This document shows, piece by piece, positions 1 to 9,159 of a stretch of 19,497 bases of DNA. The stretch lies in assembly GCA_036264355.1 (NCBI GenBank), contig DATARD010000161.1, positions 1-19,497 of the forward strand. Reading direction: 5' to 3'. Source of the DNA: UBA5704 sp036264355. GTDB lineage: Bacteria > Acidobacteriota > Thermoanaerobaculia > Multivoradales > UBA5704. Both the position numbers and the translations under genes were made by a program. Under the pieces are notes generated by a model, which was not told the origin of the DNA, searched no databases, and saw only the letters and a program-made list of their open reading frames with translations. Within the stretch, counting starts at the first letter, position 1, and every line of letters starts with the position of its first letter.

Positions 1-52
1 TCCGGGGGGAAGCCGGGTGGAAACTGTCATCCTGAGGGCGAGCCCCAGATCT

Positions 53-165
53 GCCCCGGAGGGGCGTCAGCACCTAGCCCAGGGATTTATCCCTGGGTTG
101 GGAGGCGGTCGGCGCTCCCTTCCCAGGGTTGAAACCCTGGGCTATGTGCAGCGGCCCCTCCGGGG
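53..165. repeat. composite palindromic element (REP/MITE-like)
   Basis: The outer arms (about 53-84 and 134-165) are inverted copies of one another, matching at about 28 of 32 positions by eye. Each arm contains its own smaller palindromes: GCCCC-gga-GGGGC at 53-65, CCCAGGGAT-tt-ATCCCTGGG at 78-97, CCCAGGGTT-ga-AACCCTGGG at 122-141, and GGCCCC-tcc-GGGGCC at 153-167. An A-run (168-174) follows. There is no open reading frame inside. Short palindromes of the form 'agcccaggg-ttcaa-ccctggg' are, as I recall, dispersed in genomes of Acidobacteriota and Planctomycetota, so a dispersed REP- or MITE-like element is the best reading. The rest of 1-260 holds no gene I can support. A copy number in the genome cannot be seen from here. 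Confidence 0.6.
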
Positions 166-260
166 CCAAAAAAATCTGACAAAGTAGAAACCCGGCTAGA
201 GTGCTTCTAATGTGATTTACCAGGGCCGTTTGCAGATTACCCAGACGCCGTCTGGTCTAG

Positions 261-779
261 CTAGGCGGCAAACTCTTCGACGGCGGCGCGGAACGACGGG
301 GGATCGAGCGCCGGGTAGCGGTAGAGATCCGGCTCGATGGCGGCGAAGAGACGCAGAAGCTCGTCCCGCTCAATGAGCCCGCGGCGCAACATCTCCTGAG
401 CGTCGAGAAGATCCTTCACGTGAGCGCGCTCCAACTTGGAGAGGGCCTGGGAGTAGAAGTCGTAGTGCAGGAAGGAGAGGTGCCGGATCTGGTCGATGAA
501 GACGGAGCGCTCGCGCCAGCCGGGGAGCTCGGGGATGAACTGGTCCGGTGAGGCGAGCTCGATGTTGATCGAGAGCTTCTCTTTGAGGACCGGAATCGCC
601 CTCAGAAGCTCATCGGAGTCCGGAACCAGCTTGAGGTCGACATCGATGGTTGTGTTTCGCCAGCCGAGCAGGACGGCGCTCACTCCGCCGGTGAAGTAGA
701 CGCGGCTGGTGGTCTCGGAGGCTTTGGAGAGAGCCTCCATGAGTTGCCGGATCCTGGCCGCGTCAGTCAGCGCACGCAC
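261..779 (-). CDS. nucleotidyltransferase-fold protein (DUF6036/AbiEii-like)
   Basis: This 172-residue protein shows the minimal nucleotidyltransferase signature: a Gly-Gly pair at residues 31-32 in YFTGGVSAVL, followed by TIDVDL with two acidic residues (Asp46, Asp48) that would bind the metal. The C-terminal half is helical and charged. Family members of this size are usually annotated as nucleotidyltransferases and often sit in two-gene cassettes resembling toxin-antitoxin or MNT/HEPN pairs. The start is a GTG, and the gene overlaps the end of the upstream gene by 13 nt, so the two are probably translationally coupled. The substrate is unknown and a toxin or antitoxin role is only inference. 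No terminator is obvious downstream, where the palindromic element begins about 95 nt away. Confidence 0.72.
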   Translation of the reverse strand: MRALTDAARIRQLMEALSKASETTSRVYFTGGVSAVLLGWRNTTIDVDLKLVPDSDELLRAIPVLKEKLSINIELASPDQFIPELPGWRERSVFIDQIRHLSFLHYDFYSQALSKLERAHVKDLLDAQEMLRRGLIERDELLRLFAAIEPDLYRYPALDPPSFRAAVEEFAA

Positions 780-1060
780 TGTGCCGCTCGCTCAAAGCTG
801 ACCAGCCGCCGCAGAAGCGCATTGTAGCGGCTGTGGGCGGCGTTGCCGTGAGCCGCTGCGAGGAGCTGATAGAGGCGGTGCTCGGGGAGCTCGTCGGAAG
901 GCTGGACGGCGGGGACGTCAATGTCCAGCCGCCGGAGCCTTGGACCGCCGGTGAGCACCAGGAGCGCCGGAACCGATTCGATGCCGTGCTGTAAGTCGGC
1001 AAGGCCCTGGCGCACGAGATCACCGCCTGGAAGGGCATCGTAGTCCAAGGGCTTGGCCAC
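767..1060 (-). CDS. small conserved partner of the nucleotidyltransferase
   Basis: This 97-residue protein has no known domain that I can name. It is rich in Arg, Leu and Ala and carries distinctive stretches such as PEHRLYQLLAA and AHSRYNALLRRLVSFERA, which I associate with small proteins encoded directly before DUF6036-type nucleotidyltransferases. The GTG start at 1058-1060 is the only usable start: a TGA lies four codons upstream in the same frame, and no clear Shine-Dalgarno sequence is present. It ends 13 nt inside the next gene, which argues that the pair is co-translated and acts together. A role as antitoxin or adaptor is possible but unproven. A longer overlapping frame over the same DNA (763-1227) looks like a shadow, because its translation lacks protein-like composition. 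Confidence 0.62.
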   Translation of the reverse strand: MAKPLDYDALPGGDLVRQGLADLQHGIESVPALLVLTGGPRLRRLDIDVPAVQPSDELPEHRLYQLLAAAHGNAAHSRYNALLRRLVSFERAAQCVR

Positions 1061-1093
1061 GACGGGATGGTATCACCGCGGTCGGTGGCACTG

Positions 1094-1162
1094 AAAAAAA
1101 GAGGCCGGCGGGGGACGCCAGCGCTCCAGGGAAAAAGCTCCGGCTGAGCCTGGGAGCGCTGG
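1094..1162 (-). terminator. rho-independent-like terminator after the peptide gene
   Basis: Reading the minus strand, a stem formed by 1162-1149 (CCAGCGCTCCCAGG) and 1130-1118 (CCTGGAGCGCTGG) pairs with one bulged G. The loop is about 18 nt. After a short GC-rich stretch there is a run of seven T residues (1100-1094). The structure begins 10 nt after the stop codon of the small peptide gene, so it probably ends the peptide-kinase-peptide transcript. The 17-nt distance from the stem to the T-run is longer than usual, unless the outer GC-rich bases extend the stem. Confidence 0.6.
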
Positions 1163-1172
1163 TGTCTCGCCG

Positions 1173-1349
1173 TCAGTTGGTCTCGCAGCCCTTCCAATAG
1201 GTGGGACCACAGAGCGGCGAGAAGCACTCCGGCTGGTCGGTGTCGTTGACCACGGCAACGAATCCTGCGGGGGTCTTGCGGAGGGTCCGCTCCTCCAGGA
1301 GGCGCAGGGTCTCGCGATGGAGGGTGAGGGGGCTCGGGCGCTTTTTCAT
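1173..1349 (-). CDS. Cys-containing small peptide, RiPP-precursor-like (copy 1)
   Basis: This 58-residue peptide begins MKKRPSPLTLHRETLR, has a helical-looking charged segment (LLEERTLRK), then TPAG at 26-29. A C-terminal core holds three cysteines (Cys42, Cys47, Cys55) in the pattern C-[FY]-SPLC-x-PT-[YF]-WKGC. A sister copy at 5492-5674 shares the first 16 residues exactly and all three cysteines. The ATG at 1347-1349 is fixed by a strong Shine-Dalgarno AAAGGAG six nt upstream. It lies 46 nt after the kinase gene on the same strand and is followed by a terminator-like hairpin. The 'LxLxxETLRxL' leader resembles those of class I lanthipeptide-like precursors in Bacteroidota and Acidobacteriota, but no modifying enzyme is in the window. 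A disulfide-bonded or metal-binding peptide is an alternative. Confidence 0.75.
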   Translation of the reverse strand: MKKRPSPLTLHRETLRLLEERTLRKTPAGFVAVVNDTDQPECFSPLCGPTYWKGCETN

Positions 1350-1373
1350 TGGGGTCTCCTTTGGGCTCTCTAC
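1350..1373 (-). promoter_or_regulatory. leader with strong SD shared by both peptide genes
   Basis: On the minus strand this short leader reads GTAGAG (1373-1368), then AAAGGAG (1362-1356), six nt before the ATG. The sister peptide gene has the same two blocks in the same order, GTAGAG (5700-5695) and AAAGGAG (5687-5681), again six nt before its ATG. The bases between the blocks differ, so the blocks may be under selection or simply remain from a recent duplication. The strong ribosome site suggests high translation. Confidence 0.5.
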
Positions 1374-1395
1374 TCTGATGGGGTGCAGGTAGCCT

Positions 1396-4290
<2,895 letters not shown>

Positions 4291-5491
4291 CGCCCTCCCG
4301 CCAGCGGACCAGGCCGCGGTTCTGGGTCGAAAACCAGTAGATCGGATCGCCGGCGGGTCCGGTCTCCGCCAGACCGAAGACGGGCGATCGCGGCAGGCCG
4401 GAGCTCCGATGATCGAGGATCTGCCAGCCGCCGGGATCGAGGACTCCGAGACCGCCCGTGCTCAAGCCGATCCAGAGCAGCGACCGGCCGCCGCTCCGGC
4501 CGGCGAAGAGGCGCGAGATCTGGTCGACCGGCAGGCCGGCGTTCTCGGCGGTGTAGACGGTCCACGTCCCGCCGGTCCGCCGGCGCGCCAGCCCCTGGGC
4601 CGTGCCGGCCCAGATCTCGCTCTTGCCTCCGTTGTCCAACGCCGCGAGGCAGAGCACACGCGGGCTCGGCAGCCCGGTCTCCATCGTCCACCGTTCGCCG
4701 TCGTAGCGCGCGAGACCGCCGCCGTCCGTCGCCGCCCAGAGGATGGATCGCCCCGCCTCCCGCGTCTCCAGCAGATCCACGACCGGCGAAAACGGGATCG
4801 CTGGAAACGCCGACCAGCGCCCATCCGGCCCCCGGCGCGCGGGGCCGTGATCGGTCCCGGCCCAGAGCACCGGACCCTTCTCCGTCCGGACGGTGAGCAG
4901 AGCGGTGACGCGCTGGCCGGGAAGCCCGGCACTGCCGGCGATGGTTACCATCGTCCAGGACGTGCCGTCCCAACGGGCCAGCCCGCGTTCCGTGCCGGCC
5001 CAGAGCACCGTGCGCGCGCCGTCGCTCTCCGCGGCCAGCCGGAAGACCTCGCCGGCGGGCAGACCCGTGCCGGGACCGAAGAGAGTCCAGCGACCGTCAT
5101 GCAGACGGGCCACGCCGGTGGTGGCGAACCACGCGTCGCCGTCGGGCGTGAACAGGATGTCGTGGACCGTGTTGGACTCTGTCCGGTTCGGCATGTTGAC
5201 CGCGGTCCAGGAGCGTCCGTCGTAGAACGCCGCGCCGTCATACGTGCCTGCCCAGAGCAGGCCCCGCGCATCGACCGCGAAGGCGAGGGGGGTGTTCTGG
5301 GGCAGGCCCTGCTCGGAGCCGAAGAAGCGGAGGGCCGGCCGCCCCTCCGGAATCGGCACCGCGGCGGCGGATGCCCCGGCGAGCAGGACCGCCAGGGCCG
5401 CTGCGGCGAGGAAGCGGACCCACGTCGGGCGCGGAGCCACAGCGGACCCTCTTGACGCGCTCATGCGGTCCCCGCCGACGAAGAGCGACGG

Positions 5492-5674
5492 TCAGATGGT
5501 ATCTTGGCAGCCCTTCCAGAAGGTGGGGACACAGAGCGGCGAGTAGCAGGCCGGCTGCTGCGTGTCGTTGATCACCGGGACGACGTTCCCCGCGGGCGTC
5601 TTTTCGAGGCTGCGCTCGTTCAGGTGGCGCAGGGTCTCGCGGTGGAGGGTGAGGGGACTCGGGCGCTTCTTCAT
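5492..5674 (-). CDS. Cys-containing small peptide, RiPP-precursor-like (copy 2)
   Basis: This 60-residue peptide is the sister of the one at 1173-1349. Residues 1-16 are identical (MKKRPSPLTLHRETLR). The middle keeps HLNERSLEKTPAG, and the C-terminal core keeps three cysteines (Cys43, Cys48, Cys56) in ACYSPLCVPTFWKGC. The start is an ATG at 5672-5674 with AAAGGAG six nt upstream. A longer reading of the same frame, extending into the opposite-strand peptidase gene to 6577, is rejected because that extra part is a shadow of the peptidase. It is the first gene of a probable operon with the sensor kinase 27 nt downstream, and is divergent from the S41 peptidase. Function is unknown. Candidates are a modified peptide, a secreted signal sensed by the kinase, or a disulfide-rich effector. 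Confidence 0.77.
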   Translation of the reverse strand: MKKRPSPLTLHRETLRHLNERSLEKTPAGNVVPVINDTQQPACYSPLCVPTFWKGCQDTI

Positions 5675-5740
5675 AGAGTTCTCCTTTCTTGATACTCTAC
5701 CCTCAAGGTGCCTGAAGAGCCTTCTGAGGAGACGAATGGA
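5675..5740. promoter_or_regulatory. 66-bp divergent intergenic region
   Basis: This is the only non-coding DNA between the peptide-kinase operon (minus strand) and the S41 peptidase (plus strand), so it should hold the start of transcription or at least the 5' leaders for both. On the minus strand it carries GTAGAG (5700-5695) and AAAGGAG (5687-5681). On the plus strand it carries GAGGAGA (5726-5732) eight nt before the peptidase ATG. I cannot point to a convincing -35/-10 pair. Shared control of peptide and peptidase is inference from the divergent layout. Confidence 0.4.
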
Positions 5741-6787
5741 ATGAAACGACTTGGTCTTTTTGCCTTCCTGGCCTTGGCGGTCGCAACGCGGGTTGCGGCG
5801 CAGCAGGGCCCGCAGCCGCCGGAGCAGCCCGATTTCCAGATCACCGCCGAGGAGCGGGCCGCCGTGATCGCGGGCTCGATTGCGAAGTTGAATGAATCGT
5901 ATGTCTACCCGGAGATCGCCAAGAAGATGGAAAGCGCAGTGCGCTCGCGGGACGGACGCGGAGAGTACCGCTCCATCACCAGCGCCAATGAGCTCACCCG
6001 GAAGCTCACCGAGGACTTGCGCGAAGTCAGCAAAGACGAGCATCTCAAGCTCGTCTGCTCCCCGACGGGCGCGCAGGAGATGAGGAGCCCGGAGCCTACC
6101 CCCGACGAGCTGAAGGCGCGGAATTACGGATTCGAGAAAGTCGAACGGATGGAAGGGAATATCGGCTATGTCGACATCCGCGGTTTCGCCCCCACCCGGA
6201 TCGCCGCGGAGACGGCGTCTGCGGCGATGACCTTCGTGGCGAACACGGACGCCCTGATCATCGATCTGCGCAAGAACGGCGGTGGCGATCCGACGATGGT
6301 CTCCTACGTCCTCAGCTACCTGTTCGACCAGGTGACCCATGTGAATGATCTCTATTCGCGTTTCGAGGAGACGCCGCGGCAGTGGTGGACCCTGGCCTCT
6401 GTTCCGGGTCTTCGGTTCGGCGGGAAAAAGCCGGTGTATGTCCTGACCAGCCACTACACCTTCTCCGCGGGAGAGGAGTTTGCCAACGACCTCAAGACGC
6501 AGAAACGGGCGCAGTTGATCGGCGAGGCGACCGGCGGCGGCTCGCACCCCGCGCGATTTTTCAAGGTGAGCGATCACTTCATGATCAAGGTGCCGTTCGC
6601 GCGCGCGATCAATCCGATCACGCGGACGGACTGGGAAGGCGTCGGCGTTGTTCCCGACGTCGCCAAACCGACTGACGAGGCGCTGACCGTGGCCTACCGG
6701 ATGGCGGTGGAGAAGCTCGCCGAAACGGCGACGGACCCGGAGAGCAAAGAGCGTCTAAGCAAACTGCTTCAGGAGAAGAAGAACTAA
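5741..6787 (+). CDS. secreted S41-family serine peptidase
   Basis: The protein has 348 residues with a cleavable signal (MKRLGLFAFLALAVATRVAAQ). An N-terminal helical domain follows (residues ~30-110, with ITAEERAAVIAGSIAKLNESYVYP), typical of the S41 N-terminal region. The catalytic core contains IGYVDIRGF, the conserved DLRKNGGGD, then TFSAGEEFA with the likely nucleophile Ser242, and IGEATGGGSHP with Glu262. This pattern matches the IRBP/tricorn-core type of C-terminal processing peptidase, and no PDZ domain is visible. The ATG at 5741 is chosen over a GTG at 5708 because GAGGAGA lies eight nt upstream and the signal peptide begins there. It would act in the periplasm or outside the cell. 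The divergent position next to the Cys peptide makes peptide processing conceivable but unproven. Two serine hydrolase genes follow after 40 nt. Confidence 0.88.
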   Translation: MKRLGLFAFLALAVATRVAAQQGPQPPEQPDFQITAEERAAVIAGSIAKLNESYVYPEIAKKMESAVRSRDGRGEYRSITSANELTRKLTEDLREVSKDEHLKLVCSPTGAQEMRSPEPTPDELKARNYGFEKVERMEGNIGYVDIRGFAPTRIAAETASAAMTFVANTDALIIDLRKNGGGDPTMVSYVLSYLFDQVTHVNDLYSRFEETPRQWWTLASVPGLRFGGKKPVYVLTSHYTFSAGEEFANDLKTQKRAQLIGEATGGGSHPARFFKVSDHFMIKVPFARAINPITRTDWEGVGVVPDVAKPTDEALTVAYRMAVEKLAETATDPESKERLSKLLQEKKN

Positions 6788-6827
6788 CGGCTCGCTGTGC
6801 TAGGCTGCGGCGTCCAGGAGGACCAAC

Positions 6828-7922
6828 TTGCGCCGTTCCTTGCCTCTCTCCCTGGTGGTGTTTGCCTGGGCAGCGTTGCCGCTGGCCGCGGCCCGGCTTG
6901 CCGAGACCGCGCCCACGACCGACGAGCGGATCGACGAGATCTTCTCCGAGCTGGACGAGAAGGGCTCGCCGGGCGCCGCGGTGGTCGTGGTGCGCGGCGG
7001 CAACGTGCTGTTCCAGGGGGCTTACGGTCACGCCGATCTGAAGAAGGCGATCCTGGTGGAGACCGACACGGCCTTCTACATGGCGTCCGCCGCCAAGCAG
7101 ATGACCGCGGTCGCCGTCCTGCAACTCTCCGAGCGGGGCAAGCTCGCGCTCGCCGATCCGGTCGTCCGCTTCCTGCCGGAATTCCGCGGCTGGGGCGAGG
7201 GCGTGACGATCCTCCATCTCCTCCAGCACACCGCCGGCCTGCCGGACACCGACACCGCGCTGGGCGACCGGCCGGGCGAGCCGAACAACGCCGACACCCT
7301 GAAGCTTCTGGCGCAGTGGAAGCGGCTGGACTTCCGGCCGGGCGCCCGCCAGCAGTTCGGCAACACCGGCTATGAGGTCCTCGCCTCGATCGTCGAGAAG
7401 GTCGCCGGCAAGAGCTTCGGCGCCGTTCTCGAAGAGAGCGTCTTTGGCCCCACCGGCATGAAGGACACCTTCGTCTGGGACGAGGAGCGCCGCGCCAAGG
7501 CCAAGCGCGCGCTCGGCTACTCGCAGCAGAAAGGAGCCTGGACGGTGGACGACGACAGCTCGCTCAACCGCCTCCAGGGCGCGGGCTCCCTCTACACGAC
7601 CGTCGAGGACCTGGCGCGCTACGACAAGGCGCTCTTCGGCCGCCGCCTGCTCAACGAGGCGAGCCTCGCCGCGATGTTCCGCCCGGGTCGCCTGGGGCGC
7701 CTGGACGAGGGGGGCCAGCCGATCCCCTACGGCCTCGGCTGGTACATCGACCACGAAGAGGAGAGCGGCCGGCTCTACTACGGCTGCTCCGGCGCCTGGA
7801 TGGGCTTCACCTCCTACTACCTGCACCTTCCGCAGCAGGACCTGTCGGTCATCGTCCTCGCCAACAGCTCCGAGACCGACGCCGAGGGCCTCGCCTTCGA
7901 AACCGCCGAGGTGTTCCGCTGA
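6828..7922 (+). CDS. secreted serine hydrolase, beta-lactamase class C fold, with degraded active site
   Basis: This 364-residue protein has a signal peptide (residues 1-22) and a complete class C beta-lactamase/PBP-type fold. The first motif is intact: Ser87-Ala-Ala-Lys90 in MASAAKQMTA. The second motif, normally Tyr-x-Asn, reads Phe177-Gly-Asn179 in QQFGNTGYEVL, so the catalytic Tyr is lost. The third motif, normally His-x-Gly (or Lys-Thr-Gly), reads Cys320-Ser-Gly322 in YYGCSGAWMGF. Its neighbour copy keeps Tyr-Ser-Asn and His-Ser-Gly. The start is a TTG with AGGAGGA (6816-6822) five nt upstream, 40 nt after the peptidase stop. The fold and length are full, so the gene is not obviously decaying. 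It may be a non-catalytic binding protein or use a changed mechanism. The fold assignment is firm; the function is not. Confidence 0.88.
   Translation: MRRSLPLSLVVFAWAALPLAAARLAETAPTTDERIDEIFSELDEKGSPGAAVVVVRGGNVLFQGAYGHADLKKAILVETDTAFYMASAAKQMTAVAVLQLSERGKLALADPVVRFLPEFRGWGEGVTILHLLQHTAGLPDTDTALGDRPGEPNNADTLKLLAQWKRLDFRPGARQQFGNTGYEVLASIVEKVAGKSFGAVLEESVFGPTGMKDTFVWDEERRAKAKRALGYSQQKGAWTVDDDSSLNRLQGAGSLYTTVEDLARYDKALFGRRLLNEASLAAMFRPGRLGRLDEGGQPIPYGLGWYIDHEEESGRLYYGCSGAWMGFTSYYLHLPQQDLSVIVLANSSETDAEGLAFETAEVFR
7908..7921 (+). promoter_or_regulatory. SD and probable CTG start overlapping the upstream stop
   Basis: GAGGTG (7908-7913) stands five nt before CTG (7919-7921), which overlaps the TGA of the preceding gene as CTGA. 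The frame read from this CTG gives K-R-A-A-F-L-L-F-A-V-A-C-L-L, a good signal peptide, and then the full conserved N-terminus of the hydrolase domain. The nearest ATG, GTG or TTG in this frame is the GTG at 8045, which lies inside the conserved fold. Confidence 0.6.
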
Positions 7923-8986
7923 AACGGGCCGCGTTTCTTCTGTTCGCCGTTGCCTGTCTCCTGCCGCAACTGGCGCACACCAAGCCGCGGCCCACGGCGC
8001 AAGAGCGGGTCGACGAGATCTTCTCCGACCTCGACGATCAAAACGTGCCGGGAGCCGCCGTCATCGTCGTGCGCGGCGGCACCGTCCTGTTCAAAAGGGC
8101 ATACGGCTCCGCAGATCTGAAGAAGCACACTCCGGTGCGCACCGACATGGCCTTCCACCTGGCCTCGGTGGGCAAGGAGATGACCGCGGTCGCCATCCTC
8201 CAACTCGCCGAGGCGGGGAAGCTCTCCCTCGACGATCCGGTCGCCAAATTCCTTCCCGAATTCCGCGGCTGGGGCGACAAGGTGCACATCCGCAACCTCC
8301 TGCAGCACACCGGCGGCCTGCCCGACACCTACGACGCCCTGGGCGAGATGGAGGGGATGCCGACCAACGCCGACGCGCTGAAGCTCCTGGCGCGCTGGAA
8401 GCGTCTCGACTATCCGCCCGGCACCCGGCAGGAGTACAGCAACACCGGCTACGACGTGCTCGGAGCGCTCATCCAGAAAGTCACCGGGCAGACCTACGGC
8501 GCCTATATGCAGGAGCACGTCTTCGCGCCCACCGGCATGCGCAACACCTTCACTTTCGACGAAGCCCTGCTCGCCAAAGCCCTGCGCGCCCGCGGCTACG
8601 ACCAGGAGAAGAAGCGCTGGGTGCTGGACGACGAGAGCAATCTCAACCACATCCACGGCTCCGGCTCCATCTACAGCACCGTCGAAGACATGGCCCTCTA
8701 CGACAAGGCCCTCTTCGGAGGCCATCTCCTCACCCCAGCCAGCCTGAAACAGATGCTGACCTCCGGCCATCTGGCGAACGGCAAGTCCATCCACTACGGC
8801 TTCGGCTGGTTCATCGACCTGGACGACGACGGCGCGCCGTACATCGGCCACTCCGGCGCGTGGATGGGCTTCACCTCCTACTATCTGCACGATCCGCGCA
8901 CGAACCTGTCGGTGATCGTTCTCTGCAACAGCTCGGAGAGCGATCCCGAGACGCTGGCGTTTGCGACGGCAAAGGTTTTCCGCTGA
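7919..8986 (+). CDS. secreted serine hydrolase, beta-lactamase class C fold, intact active site
   Basis: This is the second member of the tandem pair, about 355 residues when read from CTG 7919. It has a signal peptide (about residues 1-20), then ERVDEIFSDLDDQNVPGAAVIVVRGG, which aligns with the first copy. All three catalytic motifs are present: Ser83-Val-Gly-Lys86 in LASVGKEMTA, Tyr173-Ser-Asn175 in QEYSNTGYDVL, and His311-Ser-Gly313 in YIGHSGAWMGF. It should therefore be an active esterase, peptidase or beta-lactamase-like enzyme in the periplasm; the substrate cannot be told from motifs. A standard gene caller would start at GTG 8045 and lose 42 residues, including the signal. High similarity along the whole length to the gene before it indicates tandem duplication followed by divergence of the first copy. 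Confidence 0.87.
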   Translation: MKRAAFLLFAVACLLPQLAHTKPRPTAQERVDEIFSDLDDQNVPGAAVIVVRGGTVLFKRAYGSADLKKHTPVRTDMAFHLASVGKEMTAVAILQLAEAGKLSLDDPVAKFLPEFRGWGDKVHIRNLLQHTGGLPDTYDALGEMEGMPTNADALKLLARWKRLDYPPGTRQEYSNTGYDVLGALIQKVTGQTYGAYMQEHVFAPTGMRNTFTFDEALLAKALRARGYDQEKKRWVLDDESNLNHIHGSGSIYSTVEDMALYDKALFGGHLLTPASLKQMLTSGHLANGKSIHYGFGWFIDLDDDGAPYIGHSGAWMGFTSYYLHDPRTNLSVIVLCNSSESDPETLAFATAKVFR

Positions 8987-9159
8987 GGCGGGCGGGCATA
9001 GCGAAACCGCTCCCTGTGGTCTGCGGCTCAACCAGCAGGCGGAGCTAGTGGACGACCAGCGGCATCAGGGTGCTGTAAGTCTTTTCCCGCTCCCGAGACT
9101 ATCCTTGGCAGACAGGGTGCACGCGCCGGCGCCGCCCCGCAACCCGAGGAGACTTCACA

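Noticed and set aside
53..165. Possible CRISPR repeats
   Set aside because: The repeats are inverted, only two, and without regular spacers; no cas genes are near.
153..174. GC hairpin followed by A-run as a terminator for the minus-strand gene
   Set aside because: On the minus strand the T-run would come before, not after, the hairpin; on the plus strand it is an A-run. It fits the repeat element better.
5492..6577. 361-residue version of the upstream peptide frame
   Set aside because: The part before the MKKRPSP start lies opposite the S41 peptidase. The strong SD and the match to the sister peptide fix the start at 5674.
8987..9159. Promoter upstream of the transglutaminase gene
   Set aside because: I could not find a -35/-10 pair or ECF-type box that stands out from the background, so none is listed as a feature.
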